A stretch of 64,000 bases of DNA from Streptomyces populi (GTDB lineage: Bacteria; Actinomycetota; Actinomycetes; Streptomycetales; Streptomycetaceae). The position numbers and the translations under genes were made by a program. The stretch is from the NCBI RefSeq assembly GCF_002911015.1, contig NZ_KZ626872.1, forward strand, positions 1 through 64,000. Reading direction: 5' to 3'. How positions within the stretch are numbered: position 1 is the stretch's first letter; each line of letters starts with the position of its first letter. The notes under the pieces were generated by a model. It was not told where the DNA came from. It searched no databases and saw only the letters and a list, made by a program, of their open reading frames with translations. Of the stretch, positions 8,585 through 16,482 are shown one piece after another.

Positions 8585-8612
8585 GCAACTTGCGCACGTG
8601 TACGCAAGTTGC
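8585..8612. promoter_or_regulatory. Perfect 10-bp inverted-repeat operator
   Basis: GCAACTTGCG (8585-8594) pairs exactly with CGCAAGTTGC (8603-8612) around CACGTGTA. It carries the same ACTTGC/GCAAGT core as 8461-8481. A further half-site, GTATGCAAGT, lies at 8643-8652. Five cores in under 200 bases of high-GC DNA strongly suggest a dedicated operator, most likely for the XRE protein. The gap 8433-8851 holds no gene. Confidence 0.7.
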
Positions 8613-8851
8613 ATATGTTGCATGACTGTGAGTTAGTCGCACGTATGCAAGTCCCTTTGAGGGGACCCTATTTGCACCGCCTCGGCATCGGCTCGAGCAG
8701 GCTCCGGAGCTGCGAGGCGCCAGCGGGGGGACGCCTCGAAACCTTCGGACACGACGACCCGGTCATCCGGCGCCCGAACCCGGCCATGGCCGGAGCGGAC
8801 CGTCGCAGCACCTGCCCACCACAGTTCATCCACTCATGAACGGAGTAGGCC

Positions 8852-9433
8852 TTGATCGCCGAGGCTAACGCCGCCACACCGCGGTTCGACACCAGAGAAC
8901 AGGCCCTTGTCACCCGTGCGCTCGCGGGTGACCGGGACGCCTTCGGGGAGCTCTACGCCCTGCACCACCCCGCGGTACTGGCTTACGTACAGCGCCGTGT
9001 ACGCAATCGGCAGGTCGCCGAGGACATCACCGGCGAGACCTTTCTCAACGCCTGGATGAAACGCGGGACCTTCACCTACCGCGGCATCGGCTTCGTCGGG
9101 TGGCTGATCACCATCGCCCGGAACAAGGTCATCGACCATTGCAAGAGCGCGCAGCGCCGTGAGTTCGTCGTCGAGGACATGCTCGGCTTCGACGAGGACC
9201 TCACGGTCAGTACCGAGGACACCGTACTGATCAGTCTTGACGAGGAGTTGTTGCGCCGAGCCCTGGAGCAGTTGCGGCCGCCGCAGCGCGAAGTCCTCAC
9301 GCGCCGTTTCCTGATGGAGTTCTCGGTGCTGGAGACGGCGCGCCAGATGGAGCGGTCCGAAGGGGCGGTGAAGACCCTGCAGTTCAGGGCTCTGGCCAAG
9401 CTGCGCAGCGAGTACCTGGGGGTGGCGGCATGA
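8852..9433 (+). CDS. Sigma-70 family (ECF-like) RNA polymerase sigma factor
   Basis: The 193-residue protein has sigma region 2 at about 28-95 (FGELYALHHPAVLAYV, then ITGETFLNAW) and region 4 at about 133-185 (PPQREVLTRRFLMEFSVLET, then SEGAVKTLQFRALAKLR). The start is TTG at 8852 behind CGGAG; a nearby ATG at 8836 is out of frame. No anti-sigma factor with a zinc or membrane signature is adjacent. Instead it overlaps the next gene by ATGA, so that unknown protein is its likely functional partner. Confidence 0.9.
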   Translation: MIAEANAATPRFDTREQALVTRALAGDRDAFGELYALHHPAVLAYVQRRVRNRQVAEDITGETFLNAWMKRGTFTYRGIGFVGWLITIARNKVIDHCKSAQRREFVVEDMLGFDEDLTVSTEDTVLISLDEELLRRALEQLRPPQREVLTRRFLMEFSVLETARQMERSEGAVKTLQFRALAKLRSEYLGVAA

Positions 9434-10632
9434 CCACCGTGCCCGGGATCCGTTCGGCCGTCGAAGCCAATCTCGCCGAACAACTCAGCACGTTCGCCCG
9501 GGAGTTCGTCGCCGACCTGGAGGCGCAGGGGCGTCTGGTGGAGGCGGGCGGGGCCGGCGTCCTCGAACGGCTGCGGACGCAGGTCGAGACCTGGCAGAAC
9601 TGCCCGGAGGCCTACCACGCCGCCGTCGACACGATCGTCGAGGACTGCGGTTACCCGAGCGAGGTCGCGATGCGGATCGCCACCGCGCTGAACCGCAAGG
9701 GGCTGATCCCCGGCGACGACGCCGAGCCGCGCCACCACCGGGAACCCGCGTCCGGCCGCGAGGAGCCGGGCCCCGGGACCGGGGGGCCCGAGCCGCGGCA
9801 CGACCGTGCTTCCGTACCGGACCACGAGGGCCCTGTCCGTGGTGGTGAGGGACCGGTGCCCCGCCGCGATCACGGTCCCGCGTCCGTGCCGGTCCTCGAC
9901 GTCCGGGGCCCCGAGCCGCGGCCCGACCGGGACTCCGCGTCCTCGCCGCTCGTGCCGACCGCGCGCGGTGCGATCGTCCTGCACCTCGCCGACCGCGGTG
10001 CCGGACGGGTCGTGGCGGAGCACGGGGCGGCGCCGGTGCCGAAGCGCGTCGACGGCGAGGTCCCGCGGGTGCGGCCGGCCGCCGCGCGGTCGCGCGCGGT
10101 CGGATGGGGCAGCGCCTCCGCCCGTGCGGTCTCCGTCGCCGCGGGCCTCCAGGCCGACCACCTCGCGCGCCTGGAGGCCATGCAGATCACCGCGGACGGC
10201 GAGCGGGTGACGGTGGCGGTCAAGGCCACCTGTCTGGCCGACTGGGAGTACTGGCTCGACGCCATCGGGGCTCCCCGCAACGTCCGGACCAGGACGGCCG
10301 GGCACGCCCAGGTCGCCGCGGGAACCCTCGACGGGGTCGCCGTCCACCTCACCGCGCACGGCGTCCCCGAACTCCTCCAGGAGGCGAACGACGCGGCCGC
10401 CGATCCCTTCTACCTCTGGGGGCGGATCTACGACCTCGGGGTGGGGCAGGTCGACCGGACCGACCGCGTCTGGCTGTCCCTCGGCCGACGGCAGGACGAG
10501 CGCGGGATGCCCCTGCTGATCCTGCGCGGCACGGACGGCCCCCCTTATCCGCTCTCTTCGATCATCATGGCGCACGGCCCGCTGACGCCCACCCCCCTGC
10601 CCTCCGGCGGAATGGCCGGGGACAGTGCGTGA
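9430..10632 (+). CDS. Unknown sigma-factor-linked protein
   Basis: I do not recognise its family. The 400-residue protein appears soluble. Residues 1-95 are a helical N-domain, about 98-180 are a disordered Pro/Arg/Glu linker with repeats such as GPEPRHDRAS and GPEPRPDRDS, and about 225-370 form a second folded domain (for example LADWEYWLDAIGAPRNVRT). Its ATG overlaps the sigma-factor stop (ATGA), indicating translational coupling. An anti-sigma or co-regulator role is possible, but it has neither the membrane helix nor the His/Cys zinc motif of classical anti-sigma factors. Confidence 0.7.
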   Translation: MTTVPGIRSAVEANLAEQLSTFAREFVADLEAQGRLVEAGGAGVLERLRTQVETWQNCPEAYHAAVDTIVEDCGYPSEVAMRIATALNRKGLIPGDDAEPRHHREPASGREEPGPGTGGPEPRHDRASVPDHEGPVRGGEGPVPRRDHGPASVPVLDVRGPEPRPDRDSASSPLVPTARGAIVLHLADRGAGRVVAEHGAAPVPKRVDGEVPRVRPAAARSRAVGWGSASARAVSVAAGLQADHLARLEAMQITADGERVTVAVKATCLADWEYWLDAIGAPRNVRTRTAGHAQVAAGTLDGVAVHLTAHGVPELLQEANDAAADPFYLWGRIYDLGVGQVDRTDRVWLSLGRRQDERGMPLLILRGTDGPPYPLSSIIMAHGPLTPTPLPSGGMAGDSA

Positions 10633-11386
10633 CCGACGCCGGGGCGCCGCCTCGACTGGCTGTTTCTCACTCGTGGTGCCCCGCGCCTCTGCATGAGGTG
10701 AACCGGGGCGACGCGTCCATGAATGCTCACGTTCCGTGTACTGCACTTGGCGCAGAGCGACCCCTGCCCACAGTAGGTGCGGTCGCTCGGCGTGGCTGGT
10801 TTCCCACCCTGTCGGCAGTCGGCCGCAAGGGTGCCGATGGGGCACATCGGCCCTGATCGGTCCACCGGTGGCGTGTCGGTGCCAAAAGGTGCGCATGAGC
10901 CTTTGCCCCGGCCACGCCCATGGACAGATGCCGACAAGTTCCTCGAGCGGTGCTCGGGGGCGTACTTCTCAGGTCCCCGCATGAGTGCTTGGATATCGAT
11001 TCCGGCTGGAACTCCCGGCTGGCCTGTTACTTGCCATCCCCTCCGGGTGGCGAGACGGCTCCTCTCCATGCTCCGCAAAGCTGGAGGGGCCGTCGGCGGG
11101 GCCCGGCGTACGCGCCGGGCCCAGCCGTAGTTCCGGGGCGCGTGGGCGAGAGCGGAAACGGCGCCCCCGCGCTGTCGAGCGCCCCCCGTGCGCCCTGTGG
11201 CGGGCGAGGGGTGAACCGGTAGCGTCCTCTTCATGCGGAGCATGGGCCGCCGTGTCACTCGAGAGAGCGGCACGGCGGAAGCCGCCCGGCCGGTGTTCCT
11301 CCCGGCTCCCGCGACCACCGTGCCCGGCCTCCTCCACGCGCGGACGGGGCCCGCGGTTCCCGGGCCCGCCCAGGTGGATCACGGGA
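10633..11386. other. Long gap without a supportable gene
   Basis: About 750 bases separate the sigma partner from the hydrolase. Open frames exist on both strands but none has a ribosome-binding site, a recognisable product or a third-position GC pattern like the neighbours. Parts of 10640-11060 are lower in GC than the flanks and may be decayed coding sequence. I see a small hairpin at 10833-10851 and a strong one at 11099-11122. Confidence 0.5.
11099..11122. terminator. GC-rich hairpin, probable terminator
   Basis: GGGCCCGGCG (11099-11108) and CGCCGGGCCC (11113-11122) pair perfectly around TACG. It lies within the gap between the sigma-factor unit and the convergent hydrolase and could end transcripts from either side. 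Confidence 0.55.
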
Positions 11387-12199
11387 TCAGCCGCCGTGAC
11401 CGCCCGTGACGGGACCGTCGTGGACGGGCCCCTCGTAGGGCAGCAGCTCCGGCCGCTTCGCCGGCCGTCCGTCGCCGGACGAGCGCCCCGTCAGCCGCCG
11501 CCCGATCCACGGCAGCAGGTGCTGCCGGGCGAAACGCGCGTCGGCGGTGCGGCGGGACACCCAGCCGGGAGGCGGGGTGGGTGCCGACGGGACGTGCCAG
11601 TCCGGGTCCTCGGCCTCGTACCCGAGGGTCTGCCACACGGCCTCCGCGACCCGGCGGTGCCCTTCGGCGGTCAGGTGCAGCCGGTCGACGTCCCACGCGC
11701 GGGGGTCGGCGAGCGAGGGTGCCCCGTAGAGGTCGACCACCAGGGCGCCGTGCCGCTCGGCCAGATCGTCGACGGTGGCGAAGAGCTCCTCCATGCGGGG
11801 CCGGAAGCGTTCGAGGACCGGGCCGTCGCGGCCGGGGCTGCGCATCAGGACGAGTCGCTCGCAGGCCGGGGCCAGCCGTTCCACGGCCTCCTCCAGGAGA
11901 CCGCGGACACGCCCCATGTCGACCTTGGGCCGCAGGGTGTCGTTGAGGCCGCCCACCAGTGTGATCACATCGGGCCGCATGGCGGCGGCCACGTCCACCT
12001 GCTCCTCGACGATCTGCCCGATCAGCTTGCCGCGCACCGCGAGGTTGGCGTAGCGGAAACCGGGCGCGCGGGCCGCCATCCGGCCCGCGAGGAGGTCGGC
12101 CCATCCCCGGTACGAGCCGTCGGGCAACAGGTCCGACATGCCCTCGGTGAAGGAGTCGCCGACCGCGACGAGGCTGGTGTATGAGGCATTCATCTGCAT
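11387..12199 (-). CDS. SGNH/GDSL-family hydrolase
   Basis: The 270-residue protein is an esterase/lipase-type SGNH hydrolase. Block I is GDSFTEG near residue 14 with the nucleophile Ser, block III Asn is in GGLNDTLRP near 86, and the catalytic Asp/His pair is DVDRLHL near 174. No signal peptide or membrane helix is seen, so it is probably cytoplasmic. Two ATGs six bases apart (12199 and 12193) are both possible starts; the second gives MNASYTSLVAVG. The substrate is unknown. Confidence 0.88.
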   Translation of the reverse strand: MQMNASYTSLVAVGDSFTEGMSDLLPDGSYRGWADLLAGRMAARAPGFRYANLAVRGKLIGQIVEEQVDVAAAMRPDVITLVGGLNDTLRPKVDMGRVRGLLEEAVERLAPACERLVLMRSPGRDGPVLERFRPRMEELFATVDDLAERHGALVVDLYGAPSLADPRAWDVDRLHLTAEGHRRVAEAVWQTLGYEAEDPDWHVPSAPTPPPGWVSRRTADARFARQHLLPWIGRRLTGRSSGDGRPAKRPELLPYEGPVHDGPVTGGHGG

Positions 12200-12264
12200 G
12201 GCGAGAAAGATGGTAACCCGAACACATACCCATCGGTCGGTCGGACGGTCCTACCTGCGACGGA

Positions 12265-12289
12265 GGCCGGGGCGCCTCCCGCCCCGGCC
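12265..12289 (-). terminator. Terminator of the CBS membrane-protein pair
   Basis: GGCCGGGGCG (12265-12274) pairs with CGCCCCGGCC (12280-12289) around CCTCC, 12 bases after the stop of the downstream CBS-domain gene. Confidence 0.7.
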
Positions 12290-12300
12290 CCGGAAAGGCC

Positions 12301-13314
12301 CTACGCCGGCTGCCCGAACAGCTCCCTCAGGACGTCCTCCATCGTCACCAGCCCCGTGAGCCGTCCGTCGCTGCCCATGACAGCCGCGAGATGGGTACGG
12401 CTGCGGCGCATCGCGGTCAGGACGTCGTCCAGGGGAGTGCTCTCCCGTACGCGGGCGATCTGCCGCATGTCCTCCACGCGGAACGGCACCTCGCGCGGAG
12501 CCGCGTCCAGCGCGTCCTTGACGTGCAGATAGCCGACGATCCGGCGCCCCTCGTCGACGACCGGGAAGCGGGAGAACCCCGACTCGGCCGACAGCCGCTC
12601 CAGTTCCTCCGGAGTGACGCCGACGCGCGCGTAGACGACGCGTTCCACCGGGAGCACGACGTCGTGCACGGGCCGGCGGCCCAGCTCCAGGGCGTCGCGC
12701 AACCGCTCCTGGGCGCGGTGGTCGATGAGCCCCGCCGCGCTGGAGTCCTTGACCAGGCGGGAGAGCTCGTCGTCCGAGAAGGTCGCCGTGACCTCGTCCT
12801 TCGCCTCGACCCGCAGCAGCTTCAGCAGTCCGTTGGCGAAGGCGTTGACCGCGAAGATCACCGGGCGCAGCGCACGGGAGAGCGCGACCAGCGGCGGTCC
12901 GAGCACCAGCGCCGTCCGCACCGGCTCCGCGAGGGCCACGTTCTTCGGCACCATCTCGCCGAGCAGCATGTGCAGATACGTCGCCAGGGTGAGCGCGATG
13001 ACGAAGGAGACCGCGTGGCCCGCGCCCGAGGGGACGCCCACCGCGTGGAACACCGGCTCCAGCAGGTGCGCGATGGCGGGTTCGGCGACGATGCCGAGCA
13101 CCAGGGTGCACAGCGTGATGCCGAGCTGCGCGGTCGCGAGCAGCGCCGAGACGTGTTCGAGGCCCCAGAGCACGCTCCGCGCCCGCCGGTCGCCCCGCTC
13201 GGCGTGGGGTTCGATCTGGCTGCGGCGCACCGAGATCAGCCCGAACTCGGCGCCGACGAAGAAGCCGTTCACGACGAGGGTCGCGAGTCCGATCAACAGT
13301 TGTACGGCGGTCAT
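12301..13314 (-). CDS. CNNM/HlyC-like CBS membrane protein (second of pair)
   Basis: The 337-residue protein has a DUF21/CNNM transmembrane domain at residues 1-180 (LATLVVNGFFVGAEFGLISV, then LGEMVPKN) and tandem CBS domains at about 210-335 (VHDVVLPVERVVYARVGVTP, then TMEDVLRELFG). Such proteins are linked to magnesium or cobalt transport and are often misnamed hemolysins. It lacks the C-terminal CorC_HlyC domain carried by its upstream paralogue. Its ATG overlaps the paralogue's stop (ATGA), so the two are co-translated and may form a heteromer. Confidence 0.88.
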   Translation of the reverse strand: MTAVQLLIGLATLVVNGFFVGAEFGLISVRRSQIEPHAERGDRRARSVLWGLEHVSALLATAQLGITLCTLVLGIVAEPAIAHLLEPVFHAVGVPSGAGHAVSFVIALTLATYLHMLLGEMVPKNVALAEPVRTALVLGPPLVALSRALRPVIFAVNAFANGLLKLLRVEAKDEVTATFSDDELSRLVKDSSAAGLIDHRAQERLRDALELGRRPVHDVVLPVERVVYARVGVTPEELERLSAESGFSRFPVVDEGRRIVGYLHVKDALDAAPREVPFRVEDMRQIARVRESTPLDDVLTAMRRSRTHLAAVMGSDGRLTGLVTMEDVLRELFGQPA

Positions 13315-14636
13315 CGCGTGCTCTCCTCGGCGTCGTGCGGGGCGTGCAGCAGCACCCGTGCGGCCCGCCGTCCCGAGGCGTCCACGACGTCGAGCCGCCA
13401 GTCGTCGGCCTCGACGGTGTCCCCCTCGGCGGGGATGCGGCCGAGCTCGGCCGCGACGAAGCCGGCCAGGGTCTCGTACGGCCCGTCGGGCACCCGGAGC
13501 CCCACGCGGGCGAGCTGGTCGGTACGGGCGGACCCGTCGGCCGAGTACAGCGTCCGGCCCTCCTCGTCCGTGCCCGCCGGGGCGAGGTCGGGCGTCTCGT
13601 GCGGGTCGTGCTCGTCGCGTACCTCGCCGACGACCTCCTCGACGATGTCCTCCAGGGTGGCGACACCGGCCGTACCGCCGTACTCGTCGATGACCACGGC
13701 CATCGTGCGCTTGCCGGCCAGCCGGTCCAGGAGTCTGTCGACGGTCAGCGACTCCGGTACGAACAGCGGCTCGCGCATGATCTGCGAGACGGGCGTCTGC
13801 GTCCGGCTCGTGGCGTGCACGGTCAGCACGTCCCTGATGTGCGCGACCCCGACGACCTCGTCGAGGCTCTCGTGGTAGACCGGGAATCTGGACAGGCCGG
13901 TCGCCCGGGTCGCGTTCGCCACGTCCTCGCAGGTGGCCTGGACGTCCAGTGCGATGACCTGGACGCGCGGTGTCATCACGTTCTCCGCGGTCAGGTCGGC
14001 GAGGTTCAGGGTGCGCACGAACAGCTCGGCGGTGTCCGCCTCCAGCGCGCCCTCCTTGGCGGAGTGCCGGGCGAGCGCCACCAGTTCCTGGGGACCGCGG
14101 GCGGAGGCCAGTTCCTCGGCGGGTTCGAGGCCGAAGCGGCGCACCACGTGGTTCGCGCTGTTGTTGAGGTGGGCGATGAAGGGGCGGAACGCGGCGCTGA
14201 ACCAGCGCTGCGGCGTCGCGACCCGCTTGGCCACGGCCAGCGGCGACGAGATGGCCCAGTTCTTGGGCACCAGCTCACCGACGACCATCAGGAAGATCGT
14301 CGAGAGCGCCGTGCCGATGACCAGCGCCACCGAGTTCGACGCGGAGGGCGGGACGCCCAGCGACTCCAGGGGGCCCGCGATGAGCTTGGCGATCGACGAC
14401 TCGGAGAGCATGCCGACCACGAGGTTCGTCACGGTGATGCCGAGCTGGGCGCCGGACAGCTGGAAGGTGAGGTTGCGTACGGCCTTGAGGGCTCCGGAGG
14501 CGCCCCGCTCGCCGCGCTCCACGGCACGTTCCAGTTCGCTGCGTTCGACCGTGGTCAGCGAGAACTCGGCCGCCACGAAACCGCCACAGGCCAGCGACAG
14601 CAGAACTGCGACCAGCAGGAGGAGCACTTCGGTCAT
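13311..14636 (-). CDS. CNNM/HlyC-like CBS membrane protein with CorC domain
   Basis: The 441-residue protein has a DUF21 membrane domain at about 1-190 (GGFVAAEFSLTTVERSELE, then VGELVPKNWAIS), two CBS domains at about 215-330 (ENVMTPRVQVIALDV, then YGGTAGVATLEDIVEEVVGE) and a CorC_HlyC domain at about 345-430 (LAGFVAAELGRIPAEGD). The start is an ATG behind GGAGGTGACCCG. The family is associated with divalent-cation efflux or homeostasis. It is the first gene of a two-gene unit. I found no known metal riboswitch in the 226-base upstream gap. Confidence 0.9.
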   Translation of the reverse strand: MTEVLLLLVAVLLSLACGGFVAAEFSLTTVERSELERAVERGERGASGALKAVRNLTFQLSGAQLGITVTNLVVGMLSESSIAKLIAGPLESLGVPPSASNSVALVIGTALSTIFLMVVGELVPKNWAISSPLAVAKRVATPQRWFSAAFRPFIAHLNNSANHVVRRFGLEPAEELASARGPQELVALARHSAKEGALEADTAELFVRTLNLADLTAENVMTPRVQVIALDVQATCEDVANATRATGLSRFPVYHESLDEVVGVAHIRDVLTVHATSRTQTPVSQIMREPLFVPESLTVDRLLDRLAGKRTMAVVIDEYGGTAGVATLEDIVEEVVGEVRDEHDPHETPDLAPAGTDEEGRTLYSADGSARTDQLARVGLRVPDGPYETLAGFVAAELGRIPAEGDTVEADDWRLDVVDASGRRAARVLLHAPHDAEESTR

Positions 14637-14862
14637 CGGGTCACCTCCGTCCCATGGTCGGCCAGGGACACGGGGATCGCGCGATGTCCGCGGACGCCGT
14701 GGGAATCACGGCCGCGGGTACTGGGAGGCTCGCCCATGGGCGGACGCTCACACCTTTCGTCGGAGGAACGATGGTCCAACAAGGGTAAAGGATCGGCAAA
14801 GGGGATTCCTCGGCGGCCGCCGCCCGGCGGGTGCGGCCCTCCTCCGCCCCCGCCGGGGAGCG

Positions 14863-15288
14863 CTAGTCGGTGAGCGGCTTCACCCAGCGCCGCCAGTGCT
14901 CCTCCGGCGTGTACCCCGCGGCCCGCCAGGCATGGTGGGCGGTTTCGTTCCGCTTCAGCACCATGGCGTCCCCGCGCCGCCCCCCGAGCCGTACGAAACG
15001 TTCCTCCGCCGCGGCCAGCAGCGCCGAGCCGATGCCGAGGCGCCGTCGGTCCGGACGGACCGCCAGCCGGTACAGATGGCAGCGCCAGCCGTCGAAGCCG
15101 GCGATCACCGTGCCCACCAGCTCCCCGGCGCGCTCCGCGAGCAGCAGGGCCCCGGGGTCCCGGGCGACGAGCCCTTCCACGCCGCTGCGGTCGTCACTGA
15201 TGCTGGTGCCCTCGGCGGCCGTCTTCCAGAAGGCGAGCACGGCGTCGAGGTCCTCGGGCCGAGCGGCCCGTATGCGCAAGTCGGTCAT
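14863..15288 (-). CDS. GNAT-family N-acetyltransferase
   Basis: The 141-residue protein spans one GNAT domain. The acetyl-CoA-binding loop is seen as VRPDRRRLGIGSALLAAAEE at about 77-96. The C-terminal NETAHHAWRAAGYTPE region is typical of small-molecule or peptide acetyltransferases. The substrate cannot be told. It lies 57 bases after the oxidoreductase gene and may be read with it. Confidence 0.9.
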   Translation of the reverse strand: MTDLRIRAARPEDLDAVLAFWKTAAEGTSISDDRSGVEGLVARDPGALLLAERAGELVGTVIAGFDGWRCHLYRLAVRPDRRRLGIGSALLAAAEERFVRLGGRRGDAMVLKRNETAHHAWRAAGYTPEEHWRRWVKPLTD

Positions 15289-15345
15289 GGTCCGATCCCA
15301 CCACGCGGGCCGCGGGACGGAACGGCATTTCCGCCATGCGGACGG

Positions 15346-16266
15346 TCATCGGCCGCGCAGCTCGCGGACCACGGGAGCGAAGGCCTCGAGGTTCGGCTCC
15401 AGCACCGTCAGATACGAGAATCCGTAGCGCTCCCGCAGGTCCCGGACCTGATCGACGATCTGCTCCACGGTGCCGATCAGGACGACGGGCAGCTCCAGCA
15501 CCTCCCGCTCGGTCAGGTGCGGAAGCCGGGGCAGCCACGGCCGGACGGCGGCACTCCGGTCGTCGGCGACGGCGACGATCTGGACCAGCAGATTGAGCTC
15601 GGCGGGTTCCTCGCGGGCGGCGGACGCCTTCCGGTGGAGCGCGACGCGTTCGTCGAGCTCGGCGGCCGTCAGCGGCTCCAGCGTGCCGTTCCCTCCGGTG
15701 CGCGCGCCCGTGAACGCCGTGATGTCCGCGTGCTCCGCGGCGATGCGCAGCATCCGGTCGCCGTTGGCCCCGATCAGCAGGGGCACCCGCGGCGGCCCGC
15801 CGTCGCCCGGCCCGGGAGCCTTCCCGCCCGGCCACGGCGTGCCGTGGCGGAGCGGTCCGTCCGGGCCGAGGAGGTGCTTCAACTCCTCGACCGTGCTCAG
15901 GAGACGGTCGACGCGCTCGCGCGGGGTGCCCCAGGGCAGGCCCGCCGTCTCGTGCTCGGCCGCCACGTATCCGGTGCCGAGGCCGAGTTCGAGACGGCCG
16001 CCCGTCAGGGCGTCCGCGGTGGTCACCTCACGGGCGAGCAGCGCGGGGTTCCAGAAGCCCGTGTTGAGCACGAACGTGCCGAGCCGGGGCCGCTCGGTCG
16101 CCGCCGCGGCGGCGACCAGCGAGGGGAAGGGGGCGGGCATCCCCAGATGGTCCGCCACGGTGATCACGTCGTAGCCGAGTTCCTCGGCGCGGCGGCACCT
16201 GGCGGTCCACTCGGCGGCGGTCGCCGGGGCGATCAGGCTGACACCGAAACGGAACGGGCGCGACAT
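15346..16266 (-). CDS. LLM-class F420-dependent oxidoreductase
   Basis: The 306-residue TIM-barrel protein belongs to the luciferase-like monooxygenase superfamily and resembles the F420-dependent subgroup TIGR03621. It begins FRFGVSLIAPATAAEWTA and has GYDVITVADHLG and LTGGRLELGLGTGYV. Such enzymes use reduced F420, or less often FMN, to reduce or oxidise small molecules. The natural substrate is unknown. Confidence 0.85.
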   Translation of the reverse strand: MSRPFRFGVSLIAPATAAEWTARCRRAEELGYDVITVADHLGMPAPFPSLVAAAAATERPRLGTFVLNTGFWNPALLAREVTTADALTGGRLELGLGTGYVAAEHETAGLPWGTPRERVDRLLSTVEELKHLLGPDGPLRHGTPWPGGKAPGPGDGGPPRVPLLIGANGDRMLRIAAEHADITAFTGARTGGNGTLEPLTAAELDERVALHRKASAAREEPAELNLLVQIVAVADDRSAAVRPWLPRLPHLTEREVLELPVVLIGTVEQIVDQVRDLRERYGFSYLTVLEPNLEAFAPVVRELRGR

Positions 16267-16442
16267 GGGTCATCCCTTCCTCGGGGGACTCGCCCCGGCC
16301 GCGGCGGACCGGGGAGAACGGGCGGGCGGTCCCCGGCCCTGGCGGACCGGGTGGGCAGTGGCCGCTTCCCGGTGCCGACGGGCCGGGAAGCGGGAGTGGG
16401 CGGGCGGTCCGTCCCCGTCCCGGCCGGCGGGCGCGAGCAGGT

Positions 16443-16478
16443 GGGCCCGTCCCGGCCCACGTGGGCCGGGACGGGCCC
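16443..16478. terminator. 36-bp perfect palindrome, exporter terminator
   Basis: Positions 16443-16460 and 16461-16478 are exact complements with no fixed spacer (GGGCCCGTCC at one end, GGACGGGCCC at the other). It starts four bases after the stop of the FtsX-type permease and is the strongest hairpin in the window. Confidence 0.75.
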
Positions 16479-16482
16479 GTGG

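Noticed and set aside
10633..11386. tRNA or integrase attachment site
   Set aside because: No T-loop (GTTCGANTC) or acceptor-stem pairing was found, and no integrase gene is nearby.
14637..14862. Possible metal riboswitch upstream of the CBS membrane-protein pair
   Set aside because: I compared it by eye with M-box, yybP-ykoY and ydaO conserved blocks and found none. An Infernal scan against Rfam would settle it.
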